A DNA stretch of 64,000 nucleotides from Actinoallomurus soli. Lineage in GTDB: Bacteria > Actinomycetota > Actinomycetes > Streptosporangiales > Streptosporangiaceae. A program made the translations under genes and the position numbers. Under the pieces are notes generated by a model. The model saw only the letters and a list, made by a program, of their open reading frames with translations. It did not search any database and was not told the DNA's origin. The DNA is taken from positions 806,001 through 870,000 of the forward strand of contig NZ_JAMXMV010000001.1 of the NCBI RefSeq assembly GCF_024055715.1, in the 5' to 3' direction. Shown here piece by piece: positions 18,622-27,454 of this stretch (position 1 is its first letter; every line of letters begins with the position of its first letter).

Positions 18622-18650
18622 AGTAGACATGACGGCGAAAGCACTGTCAA
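18622..18650 (-). promoter_or_regulatory. Candidate promoter for the RNase H-fold gene
   Basis: On the minus strand a consensus TTGACA (18645-18650) is followed, after 17 bases, by TCTACT (18622-18627). Transcription would start near 18615, leaving a leader of roughly 130 bases. Confidence 0.5.
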
Positions 18651-18655
18651 ACAGT
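18643..18655. repeat. Inverted repeat covering both divergent -35 regions
   Basis: ACTGT-CAA-ACAGT, a perfect 5-base inverted repeat. It overlaps the minus-strand -35 box and touches the plus-strand -35 box, so one protein bound here could control both directions. Confidence 0.4.
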
Positions 18656-18683
18656 TTTCAGTAGATCGACGACGGTGTAAGGT
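18655..18683 (+). promoter_or_regulatory. Candidate promoter for the restriction-modification locus
   Basis: TTTTCA (18655-18660), 17 bases, TAAGGT (18678-18683). The start codon lies about 40 bases further on at 18725. The match is moderate, as is usual for actinomycete promoters. Confidence 0.4.
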
Positions 18684-18724
18684 GAGCGCTGTCCGGTAGT
18701 TCCGACACGTCTGGCAGGGAGCCG

Positions 18725-20830
18725 ATGAGCGAGTACGCGACCGCCCTCGTGACCGCGGCGGACATCTCCCGCCTGGCCGGTGTCACCCGCGCCACGGTGA
18801 GCAACTGGCGGCGCCGGCACGCCGACTTCCCCGCCCCGGTGGGAGGCACGGACACCAGTCCCGCCTACGACCTCGCCGCCGTGCGCGCGTGGCTGTCCGC
18901 CCGCGGCCAACTGCCGGAGAACTCACCCGCCGATGAGCTGCGCCTCCTGCTGCGGGCGCAGCCGGAGACCGGCCGGGCCGTCGCCCGCTTGTTCCCCGTG
19001 GTGCTCGCCGCCGCAGGGCTCAGCCGCGCCGACCTCGTGTCCCTGCCCGAGCGGTCGGACGACGAGCTGGCGTCCTGGACACGTTCCGCGGTGAATGCGC
19101 TGGCCGACGAGATCCCCGGCGTGGCCGAGGCGGCTTCCGGCGGCGTCGACGCGTCACTGCTGAGAGCCCTCGTACGGGCGGTGATCGCCGAGGGCGCGGA
19201 GGCGACCGCCGGCATCCTCTTCGAACGGCTGCTCGAGGACAGCAGCGTGACCGGCACGTACCTGACGCCCGGCCCGCTGGCCGAGCTGATGACCGCCCTG
19301 CTGGCGGAGGATTCCGGCGCGTTCCCGAAGCGCGTCCTGGATCCGGCCTGCGGCAGCGGGTCGCTGCTGGCCGCCGCCGCCCGTACCGGCGCGACCGAGG
19401 TGTACGGCCAGGACGTCCTTACCGGGCACGCCGCCCGGGCCGCCGTACGCCTCCGCCTCGGCGCGCCTGCCGCCGCCGTCACCGTACGGGCAGGCGACAG
19501 CCTGCGCTCCGACGCCTTCCCCGATCTGGCCGTCGACGCCGTGCTGTGCAACCCGCCGTACGGGGACCGCGCGTGGGGGCACGACGAGCTGGCCTACGAC
19601 GAGCGCTGGGCGTACGGCGTGCCGCCTCGGGGCGAGTCCGAGCTGGCCTGGATTCAGCACTGCCTGGCGCACCTGGCGCCCGGTGCCCACGCCGTGCTCT
19701 TGATGCCGCCGGCCGTCGCCGAGCGGGCGTCCGGCCGCCGCATCCGGTCCGAGCTCGTACGCGGCGGCGTCCTCCGCGCCGTCATCGCGCTCCCGCAGGG
19801 CATCGCCATGCCCCTGCACATCGGCCTGCACCTGTGGGTGCTGCGTCGGCCCGGCCCGGACGCCGACGTCCCGCCCGCCGTTCTGTTCCTCGACGCGACC
19901 AGCACGAAGAAGCAGGACCACGACTGGGCGGAGCTCCGCGAGACCGTGCTGGCGGCTTGGCGGGCGTACCGCGTCGGTGCGGACATCACGGCCGTTCCGG
20001 CGGCCCGCGCCGTACCGCTGATCGATCTACTCGATGAGGCCGCGGACCTGACCCCCGTACGCCACGTACGCGGCGGCCGTACGGTCCAGCATCCCGGCCG
20101 GCTGGCCCGGCAGGGCACGGACCTGCGCGACCGGCTGCACCAGGCGGCGACGCAGGTGAGCGACCTGAGCCGGACCGGCGACTGGCCGCCGACCGGTGAC
20201 CGGCCCCGCGAATGGCGTACGGCGACCGTCGCCGACCTGCTGCGCGGCGGCGCGCTCGACCTGCTGCACGCGACCCCGCGCGGTTCCCGCCGCGCCGAGC
20301 CGGAGCCTCTCGCCCCCGGTGACGACGCGCGGCCCGTGCTCACCGCGAAGGACGTCGTCACCGGCCGGCCGGCCTCCGGGACGTCCGCGGACCGCACGGC
20401 CGACGGCGACGTCCACCTGGTACGACCGGGCGACGTGCTGCTTCCGGAGATATTCCGCGGCGAGCATCCGAGCGTGACCCGCGTCGCGGAGGACGACGAC
20501 GCCGGCTGCGTCCTCGGACCGCATCTGTGGTTGTTCCGCCCCGACCCGCAGCGGCTCGACCCGTGGTTCCTGGCCGGGTTCCTCTCGGCGGAGGAGAACG
20601 TCAGCGCCGCCACCACCGGGTCGTCCCTCGTACGGATCCATCCCCGGCGCCTGCGCGTGCCGCTGCTCCCGCTCGTCGAACAGCGCCGCTACGGCGACGC
20701 GTTCCGCCACCTGCACGTGATGCGCACGACGGCGCGGCGCGCCGCCGAGGCGGCGGAGGAGACCGCCCGCGTTCTCGGCGCGGGACTCACGGGTGGCGCA
20801 CTGTTGCCACCTGGTCACGAATCACCCTGA
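18725..20830 (+). CDS. HTH - N6-adenine DNA methylase - specificity-domain fusion
   Basis: 701 residues from ATG 18725, with AGGGAG upstream. Three parts are visible. Residues 8-60 are a helix-turn-helix (ISRLAGVTRATVSNWRRRH). Residues about 165-390 form a class I methyltransferase core with DPACGSG at 206-212 and NPPY at 276-279, the adenine-N6 signature. Residues about 490-690 resemble a type I S-subunit half (VRPGDVLLPEIFRGEHPSV, then a long C-terminal helix). The single chain could thus both recognise and methylate DNA. No nuclease motif was found. It sits 79 bases before hsdM, in the same direction. It could be a regulatory or protective methylase of the locus; its partner endonuclease, if any, is unknown. 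Confidence 0.82.
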   Translation: MSEYATALVTAADISRLAGVTRATVSNWRRRHADFPAPVGGTDTSPAYDLAAVRAWLSARGQLPENSPADELRLLLRAQPETGRAVARLFPVVLAAAGLSRADLVSLPERSDDELASWTRSAVNALADEIPGVAEAASGGVDASLLRALVRAVIAEGAEATAGILFERLLEDSSVTGTYLTPGPLAELMTALLAEDSGAFPKRVLDPACGSGSLLAAAARTGATEVYGQDVLTGHAARAAVRLRLGAPAAAVTVRAGDSLRSDAFPDLAVDAVLCNPPYGDRAWGHDELAYDERWAYGVPPRGESELAWIQHCLAHLAPGAHAVLLMPPAVAERASGRRIRSELVRGGVLRAVIALPQGIAMPLHIGLHLWVLRRPGPDADVPPAVLFLDATSTKKQDHDWAELRETVLAAWRAYRVGADITAVPAARAVPLIDLLDEAADLTPVRHVRGGRTVQHPGRLARQGTDLRDRLHQAATQVSDLSRTGDWPPTGDRPREWRTATVADLLRGGALDLLHATPRGSRRAEPEPLAPGDDARPVLTAKDVVTGRPASGTSADRTADGDVHLVRPGDVLLPEIFRGEHPSVTRVAEDDDAGCVLGPHLWLFRPDPQRLDPWFLAGFLSAEENVSAATTGSSLVRIHPRRLRVPLLPLVEQRRYGDAFRHLHVMRTTARRAAEAAEETARVLGAGLTGGALLPPGHESP

Positions 20831-20909
20831 TCCCTGACAGCATCGCGCCGACCGACCACACTGATTAGCCCCGCCTGGCCTGACCCGCCGGGAGAGTGAA
20901 AGGACCCCT

Positions 20910-22901
20910 TTGGACAGCAACAAGCACACGGAGTTGGCGAACCACGCCTGGTCCGTCGCCGACCTGCTGCGCGGCGACTACAAGCAGTCCGACTACGGCA
21001 AGGTGATCCTCCCGTTCACGGTGCTGCGGCGTCTCGAATGCGTCCTGGAGCCGACGCGGGACGCCGTCCTGGAGACGTTTGACCAGCTCAAGGACCAGGG
21101 GTACGACCTGGACCGCTTCCTGCGCCGGGCGTCGAAGCAGTCCTTCTACAACACGAGCGGCTACACGCTCAAGAAGATCGCGAACGACCCGACGCACGCG
21201 GCCACCTACCTGGACCAGTACGTCGCCGCGTTCTCCGACAACGCCCGCGAGGTGCTGGAGAAGTACGAGTTCGCCCAGCAGATCCGGCGGCTCGACAGCG
21301 CGAACCTGCTGTACCTGGTCGTCGGCCGGTTCGCGGACCTGGACCTGCGGCCCGAGGTCGTCTCGAACCACAACATGGGCTACATCTTCGAGGAGCTCAT
21401 CCGCCGCTTCGCGGAGCAGTCGAACGAGACGGCCGGTGAGCACTTCACCCCGCGCGAGGTCATCGAGCTGATGGTCAACCTGCTCGTGGCCCCCGACGCG
21501 GACGTCCTCAGCGTCCCCGGCGTCGTCCGTACGGTCCTTGACCCGGCGTGCGGCACGGGCGGCATGCTGAGCGCGGCCGCCGAGCACATCACCGCCCTCA
21601 ACCCGGACGCCACGGTCGAGGTGTACGGGCAGGAGCTGAATCCCGAGTCCTGGGCCATCTGCCGCTCCGACCTCATGATCAAGGGCCAGAACCCGGACAA
21701 CATCGCCTTCGGCAACTCCTTCTCCGACGACGGCCACCAGCGCGCGACGTTCGACTACCTGCTGGCCAACCCGCCGTTCGGCGTGGAATGGAAGAAGGTC
21801 AAGGACGCCGTCGAGTACGAGTACAAGACCCTCGGCGAGTCCGGCCGCTTCGGCGCCGGCCTGCCGCGCATCAACGACGGGTCGTTCCTCTTCCTCCAGC
21901 ACATGCTGTCGAAGATGAAGCCGGTCGACGGCAACGGCGGAGGCGGCAGCCGCGTCGCCATCGTCTTCAACGGCTCACCGCTGTTCACCGGCGCGGCCGA
22001 GTCGGGCGAGTCGAAGATCCGCCAGTGGATCCTGGAGAACGACTGGCTGGAGGCCATCGTCGCCCTGCCGGACCAGCTCTTCTACAACACCGGCATCTCG
22101 ACGTACTTCTGGATCCTCACCAACCGCAAGGGCCCCGATCACAAGGGCAAGGTCGTCCTGCTCGACGCGCGGGACTACTGGCAGAAGATGCGCAAGTCCC
22201 TGGGGGACAAGCGCAAGTACCTCACGAAGGACCAGATCGCCGAGATCACCCGCCTGTACGGCGAGGCGCTCCAGGTCGCCGCCGACCCCGACCATCCGCT
22301 GCACGGCAAGGTCAAGGTCTTCCGCAACGAGGACTTCGGCTACCGCCGCATCACGGTCGAGCGTCCCCTGAAGCTCCGCTTCGAACTGAGCGAGGAAACC
22401 CTCGCCGCCTTGGCCGAGTCTAAGCCGGTCCAGAAGCTGCCGGACGCCGACGAGTTCATCGCCGCCCTCCGCCCTCTCCTCGGCTCCACTTGGCCAACCA
22501 AGGCAGAGGCGATCGACGCCCTGCGTGCAGCCGTCGTCGAAGCCGGCCTTCTGTGGCCCGGTGGCATCCCCTTCGTCAAGGCCTTGAGGGATGCCATCGG
22601 TGTGCGGGACGCCAAAGGCGAAGTGCAGCTGATGAAAGGTACGCCAGAACCGGACACGGAACTACGCGACTACGAAAACGTTCCGCTGGGCGAGAACGTC
22701 GATGATTACATCAAACGCGAGGTTCTCTCATATGCACCTGACGCATGGCTCGATCATGGCAAGACAAAGATCGGCTACGAGATTCCGATAACCCGCTACT
22801 TCTATATCTACAAACCTCCGCGCCCCTTGGTGGAGATCGACGCGGAACTTAAGGCTCTCGAGGCGGAGATTCACGAACTGCTCGGGGAGGTGGCGGAGTG
22901 A
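20910..22901 (+). CDS. hsdM: Type I restriction-modification methyltransferase subunit HsdM
   Basis: 663 residues from TTG 20910, supported by GAAAGGA 5 bases upstream; no in-frame ATG fits better. The N-terminal helical domain (LPFTVLRRLECVLEPT) is typical of HsdM. The N6-adenine methylase core has DPACGTGG starting at D211 and NPPF at 287-290. It methylates adenines in the recognition site chosen by HsdS and is required for the restriction complex. Its stop overlaps the GTG of hsdS. Base composition falls from about position 22600, so the last 100 residues or so share the lower GC of the downstream hsdS. Confidence 0.95.
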   Translation: MDSNKHTELANHAWSVADLLRGDYKQSDYGKVILPFTVLRRLECVLEPTRDAVLETFDQLKDQGYDLDRFLRRASKQSFYNTSGYTLKKIANDPTHAATYLDQYVAAFSDNAREVLEKYEFAQQIRRLDSANLLYLVVGRFADLDLRPEVVSNHNMGYIFEELIRRFAEQSNETAGEHFTPREVIELMVNLLVAPDADVLSVPGVVRTVLDPACGTGGMLSAAAEHITALNPDATVEVYGQELNPESWAICRSDLMIKGQNPDNIAFGNSFSDDGHQRATFDYLLANPPFGVEWKKVKDAVEYEYKTLGESGRFGAGLPRINDGSFLFLQHMLSKMKPVDGNGGGGSRVAIVFNGSPLFTGAAESGESKIRQWILENDWLEAIVALPDQLFYNTGISTYFWILTNRKGPDHKGKVVLLDARDYWQKMRKSLGDKRKYLTKDQIAEITRLYGEALQVAADPDHPLHGKVKVFRNEDFGYRRITVERPLKLRFELSEETLAALAESKPVQKLPDADEFIAALRPLLGSTWPTKAEAIDALRAAVVEAGLLWPGGIPFVKALRDAIGVRDAKGEVQLMKGTPEPDTELRDYENVPLGENVDDYIKREVLSYAPDAWLDHGKTKIGYEIPITRYFYIYKPPRPLVEIDAELKALEAEIHELLGEVAE

Positions 22902-24169
22902 TCAGAATGAAACCTGTTTCTCTTGGGTGGACTTCGGAGATACCGGCGCACTGGGATGTCGTCCCTCTCAAATTCGTAGCAAAAATGGGGACTGGGCATA
23001 CGCCGGATCGCAATAAAGAGGAATACTGGGAGCATTGCACCATTCCCTGGGTTACAATCCCTGATTTGACTAGTCGATTCGACTCCCTGTCTCCTCTTAT
23101 GGATACCGAGCAGCGAATCAGCGAATTGGGGATGGCCAATAGTGCGGCTGTTCTTCACCCAAGAGACACCGTAATGCTCTCGCGGACGGCTAGCATAGGC
23201 CACAGCGTACGTATTGGCCGCCCTATGGCGACGACGCAGGCTTTCGTCACTTGGAGCCCAGGAGCGAGGCTCGACTCGGGCTATCTATTGCTAGTGCTCC
23301 ATGCCATGAAGCAAGAGTGGGAAAAGCTTGCGTACGGGTCAACTCATTTGACAATCTATATGCCCGATCTCGAATCGATAAGGATTCCGCTTCCTCCTCT
23401 AGAGGAGCAACGGCGTATCGCCGCCTTCGTCAACATGCAAGCTGGCAAAATCTCTAAGTTGATAGCCAGGAAGCGACGCTTGGTCGCTCTCATGAATGAG
23501 CGTATCGATAGTCAGATACTACAATATGTCGGTGCGAGTAAAATCGTGAAGTCGAGAACCGGTACACCTGTACTACCGATTCGTCGGCTCTTGAGAAAGG
23601 CCTATCGGGCCCCTCTCCCGAATGCGGGCATCATTACCGCTTATCGGGATGGTCAAGTGACGGAGCGTAGCCTGCGGCGCGCAGAGGGCTACACGCTTTC
23701 GGCCTCCGCTGAGCCGCAAGGTCAGTATGTCAAGGTAGGCGATGTAGTCATTCATGGACTCGACGGCTTCGCTGGATCTATCGGAACTGCTGAGGCGAGC
23801 GGAAATTGCACTCCTGTTTATCATGTATGCACTCCAGTAGGTGCCGGCGACTCTCGATTCCTGGGGAGGATGCTGCGATTGCTCGCACTCCAAGGCTATT
23901 TGGGGAATTTCGCTACCAGTACGCGCGAGCGCGCCGTTGATTTCCGGAATTGGGATTTGTTTGGAAGGATACCGATACCGGTGGTATCTAACGATGAGCA
24001 GCGGGAAATTGGTAACTCAATTTCCCGTCTGCGGCCTCTCGCTCAGAAGGTCGAACGCTTCGAGAGCGCTGCTGCTGAACGTCGTCAAGCGCTCATACAT
24101 GCCGCGGTGACTGGGCAACTCGACGTAACTACTGCCATCGGGGCGGTCACCGAAGGATCCCTATCATGA
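22898..24169 (+). CDS. hsdS: Type I restriction-modification specificity subunit HsdS
   Basis: 423 residues from GTG 22898 (an ATG three codons later, at 22907, is the alternative). It has the usual two-half layout: target recognition domain 1 (about 8-155, beginning LGWTSEIPAHWDVVPL), a conserved helix (PPLEEQRRIAAFVN...), target recognition domain 2 (about 220-370) and a second helix ending RRQALIHAAVTGQLDV. Each half should read one half of a split DNA site. It overlaps both neighbours (GTGA and ATGA), so M, S and R are translationally coupled. The gene is far less GC-rich than its flanks, a common sign of allele exchange in specificity genes. Confidence 0.93.
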   Translation: MIRMKPVSLGWTSEIPAHWDVVPLKFVAKMGTGHTPDRNKEEYWEHCTIPWVTIPDLTSRFDSLSPLMDTEQRISELGMANSAAVLHPRDTVMLSRTASIGHSVRIGRPMATTQAFVTWSPGARLDSGYLLLVLHAMKQEWEKLAYGSTHLTIYMPDLESIRIPLPPLEEQRRIAAFVNMQAGKISKLIARKRRLVALMNERIDSQILQYVGASKIVKSRTGTPVLPIRRLLRKAYRAPLPNAGIITAYRDGQVTERSLRRAEGYTLSASAEPQGQYVKVGDVVIHGLDGFAGSIGTAEASGNCTPVYHVCTPVGAGDSRFLGRMLRLLALQGYLGNFATSTRERAVDFRNWDLFGRIPIPVVSNDEQREIGNSISRLRPLAQKVERFESAAAERRQALIHAAVTGQLDVTTAIGAVTEGSLS

Positions 24170-27100
24170 GTCCTATCCATCACGAGTCCGAATTCGGGGA
24201 AGCAATCATCGCCGCGATGGTGGAGCGGGGCTGGCGGGAAGGGCGACCGCAAGACTATAGGGCTGACCGAGGGCTGGACACCGACGAGCTGTACACGTTC
24301 ATCGGTGCGACACAGCCTGAGGAATGGAACGAACTTCTCGCCCTTTACGGCCACGACCCGGATGTCGCACAGACTGGATTCGCAAAGCGGCTTGACCAGG
24401 CTATCACTAACGATGGGCTGGTTGACGTGCTCCGGAATGGAGTTAAGGACCGGGGTGTCCGTATCCGGGTAGCCTATTACAAGCCGAACCTTGTCCAGTC
24501 CGATTCCGTACTTGAGAGATATCGGGCGAACCGCCTCACCGTCGTCCGTGAGCTTGAGTATGCGACCAAACAGGCTGACTCGGGACACCGGCTGGATATG
24601 GTGCTGTTCCTCAACGGCATCCCGATCGCCACGGCTGAACTGAAGAATCCGCTCACCGGCCAGAGCGTCGAGCATGCCAAGGAGCAGTACCGCTCCGACC
24701 GAGACCCGGCGGAGCCGATCTTTCGGAACCGCGCCATCGTGCACTTTGCGGTCGACCCGGACCTGGTGTTCGTCACCACACAGCTGCGCGGGGCCAAGAC
24801 GCAGTTCCTGCCGTTCAACACCGGCTCCAACGGTCCCGGGCGGCCCGGGGGAGCGGGCAACCCGGCTCCGACCGCGTTCGGCACGTACGCCACCTCGTAC
24901 CTGTGGGAGCAGATCTGGCAGCCGGACAACTGGCTCGATCTGCTCGAACGCTTCGTGCACCTGCAGAGGTCCAAGACGCCCGGCGGGCAGGCCACCAAAA
25001 CGGTCATCTTCCCGCGCTACCACCAGTGGGACGTCGTCAAGAAGCTCACCGCGCACGCCGCTCGTCACGGTGCCGGGCACAACTACCTCGTCATGGCCTC
25101 CGCGGGGTCGGGCAAGTCGAACACGATCGGCTGGCTCGCGCATCGGCTCAGCGACCTGCACACCCCCGCCGACGTCGGCGAGCTGGATCCCGAGGCCGTA
25201 CGGCGCGGTCTCAAACCCGCCGAGCCGGTGTTCGACAAGGTCATCATCATCACCGACCGCCGGAACCTCGACGCGCAGCTCCGGGAGACGGTCGGCAGCT
25301 TTGAGAAGACCGCCGGCCTGGTCGTGAAGATCGACGAGAAGCACGGCGCGAAGTCCGAGCAGCTCGCGCAGGCACTGTCCCGCGAGACCGGGAAGATCGT
25401 TACGGTCACACTGCACACGTTCCCGGCGCTCATCGAGTTCTTGAAGCGCAACCCGACGGAAATTCATGGCAGCAAGTTCGCGATCATCGTGGATGAGGCG
25501 CACTCATCGCAGTCCGGTGACGCTGCGACCGCCGTACGGGCCGCGTTGCGCGACCTCGGCCTGGACTCCGACTCCGATGACGCGGGCGCCACGACCGTCG
25601 AGGCGAAGCTGGAGAAGAAGGCCGAGCAGCGCCGCCGGGCCACGAACCTGTCGTACTTCGCGTTCACCGCCACGCCCAAGGCCAGAACCCTCGAGCTCTT
25701 CGGCACCCTGGAGACCGTCGATGGGGAGCCGACGTACGTGCCGTTCCACACGTACTCGATGCGGCAGGCGATCGAGGAGGGCTTCATCCTCGACCCGCTG
25801 CGCAACTACGTCACCTACAAGACGTACTGGAAGCTCGTCAACGAGAACCCGGACGAGCGCGAGGTCGACCCGTCCAAGGCGAACCCGTGGCTCGCCCGCT
25901 TCGCGCTGACGCACGAGTCAACCGTCGCCCAGCAGGCCAAGGTCATCGTCGAGCACTTCCGCGCGCATACGCTCGGCCGGCTCGGCGGTCGGGCCAAGGC
26001 CATGGTGGTGACCGCCTCGCGGCTGAGCGCCGTGCAGATGTCGCGGGCCATCAAGCAGCACATCGACGACATGGGCTACGGCATCGGCGTACTCGTCGCG
26101 TTCTCCGGCTCGCTCACGTACGAGGGCGAGGAGACGACCGAGTCGAAGGAGAACGGCGGCCTGTCGGATAGCCAGCTTCCCAAGGAGTTCGCGTACACGC
26201 GGGCCGACGACAAGACACTCAGCTCCGGCGGCAGGGTTAAGCCGGAGTACCGGATCCTGGTCGTCGCCGAGAAGTACCAGACCGGGTTCGACCAGCCGTC
26301 GCTGACGACGATGTACGTCAACAAGAAGCTGACCGGCGTCTCGGCCGTGCAGACCCTGTCGCGGCTCAACCGGACCGCCGAGCGCAAGACCCAAGGCGAC
26401 CTGGCCGTCCTGGACTTCGTCAACGAGGCCGAGGACATCCAGGAGGCGTTCCGCCCATACTTCGAGGAGGCGGAGACGCTGCCCTCGGACCCGAACCTGC
26501 TCTACACCGCGCAAAGCCGGGTCATGTCCCCGCCGATCCTCGTCGAGCGGGAGATGCAGGCGTTCGCCGAGGCGTACCTCGCGGCCGAGGAGAAGGCGGC
26601 CGGCTCGGCGGCGAAGTGGGAGAAGCTGCACGCCGAGCTGTACCGTCATCTCAACCCCGCCGTCGACCGCTTCACCGAGCTGACGAACGGCGAGGACGAG
26701 GACGACCAGGATGTCGCGGAGAACTTCCGGGCCGACCTGAACGACTACGTCCGCAAGTACGGCTTCCTCGCGCAGATCGTCCCGTACCGCGACGCCGAGC
26801 TGGAACGCCTCTACCTTTACGGCCGCCACCTGCTGAACCGGCTGCCCCGCCGCGCGGACGGCGGCGTCGACATCGGCGAGATCGACCTGAGCCACATGCG
26901 AGTGGAGCTGACCGGCGAGCACGACGTCGGCCTCGTCCCGGAAGGGCCCACGATGCTGCCCGGGTTCTCCGACGGCGCCGGCGGCGGCAAGGAGCAGGAG
27001 AAGTCCCTGCTGTCGGAGCTGATCGAGCGGTTCAATGAGAAGTTCGGCACGGAGTTCACCGAGCAGGACGTCGTGAAGCCGTTCGAGGAGACGGTCAAGG

Positions 27101-27333
27101 ACCCGAAGGTGCGGCAGGCCGCCGTCGCGAACAACGACCCGAAGAACTTCGGCCTCGTGTTCGACAAGGCCTTCGAGGACAAGATGATGGACCACATCGA
27201 CACCATCGCGGACCTCGGCCGTCAGTACTTCGGCCCGGACAAGAGCTTCAAGAGCTCGCTCAACAAGAGCGCCCGCAACGCCGCGTGGCGGCTGATCCGC
27301 CAGCAGGAAGGCGTCATCGACGACGTGGCCTGA
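24166..27333 (+). CDS. hsdR: Type I restriction endonuclease subunit HsdR
   Basis: 1055 residues from ATG 24166, overlapping the hsdS stop. The N-terminal nuclease domain contains DMVLFLNGIPIATAELKNP, a PD-(D/E)XK core. The helicase motor follows: Walker A ASAGSGKSN near 310, DEAHSSQSG near 442, and FTATPK near 500, then motifs of the second RecA domain (VVAEKYQTGFDQP, LSRLNRT). The C-terminal helical region binds the MS core. It should translocate DNA and cut unmethylated foreign DNA. It appears intact. The first 140 codons or so share the lower GC of hsdS. A strong hairpin follows the stop. Confidence 0.95.
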   Translation: MSPIHHESEFGEAIIAAMVERGWREGRPQDYRADRGLDTDELYTFIGATQPEEWNELLALYGHDPDVAQTGFAKRLDQAITNDGLVDVLRNGVKDRGVRIRVAYYKPNLVQSDSVLERYRANRLTVVRELEYATKQADSGHRLDMVLFLNGIPIATAELKNPLTGQSVEHAKEQYRSDRDPAEPIFRNRAIVHFAVDPDLVFVTTQLRGAKTQFLPFNTGSNGPGRPGGAGNPAPTAFGTYATSYLWEQIWQPDNWLDLLERFVHLQRSKTPGGQATKTVIFPRYHQWDVVKKLTAHAARHGAGHNYLVMASAGSGKSNTIGWLAHRLSDLHTPADVGELDPEAVRRGLKPAEPVFDKVIIITDRRNLDAQLRETVGSFEKTAGLVVKIDEKHGAKSEQLAQALSRETGKIVTVTLHTFPALIEFLKRNPTEIHGSKFAIIVDEAHSSQSGDAATAVRAALRDLGLDSDSDDAGATTVEAKLEKKAEQRRRATNLSYFAFTATPKARTLELFGTLETVDGEPTYVPFHTYSMRQAIEEGFILDPLRNYVTYKTYWKLVNENPDEREVDPSKANPWLARFALTHESTVAQQAKVIVEHFRAHTLGRLGGRAKAMVVTASRLSAVQMSRAIKQHIDDMGYGIGVLVAFSGSLTYEGEETTESKENGGLSDSQLPKEFAYTRADDKTLSSGGRVKPEYRILVVAEKYQTGFDQPSLTTMYVNKKLTGVSAVQTLSRLNRTAERKTQGDLAVLDFVNEAEDIQEAFRPYFEEAETLPSDPNLLYTAQSRVMSPPILVEREMQAFAEAYLAAEEKAAGSAAKWEKLHAELYRHLNPAVDRFTELTNGEDEDDQDVAENFRADLNDYVRKYGFLAQIVPYRDAELERLYLYGRHLLNRLPRRADGGVDIGEIDLSHMRVELTGEHDVGLVPEGPTMLPGFSDGAGGGKEQEKSLLSELIERFNEKFGTEFTEQDVVKPFEETVKDPKVRQAAVANNDPKNFGLVFDKAFEDKMMDHIDTIADLGRQYFGPDKSFKSSLNKSARNAAWRLIRQQEGVIDDVA

Positions 27334-27339
27334 TCCATC

Positions 27340-27384
27340 CGTCCGGGGGTTCGTACGGCTGGTGCCGTATGGGCCCCCTGGACG
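27340..27384 (+). terminator. Nested hairpin between hsdR and the kinase gene
   Basis: Outer arms (27340-27349 and 27374-27384, one bulged base) enclose inner arms GTACGGC/GCCGTAT (27353-27359 and 27364-27370). It begins 6 bases after the hsdR stop. It probably terminates the restriction operon, so the kinase gene likely has its own promoter. Confidence 0.65.
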
Positions 27385-27454
27385 AATGATCTCTGTATCG
27401 CGACACTTGCTCCATTACATGGCGAACACGAACGGACACGGGGAAAGAGTGTTA

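Noticed and set aside
27362-27454. Longer N-terminus for the Ser/Thr kinase
   Set aside because: The extra residues are not kinase-like, part of them lies in the hairpin at 27340-27384, and ATG 27455 has a purine-rich tract at a suitable distance.
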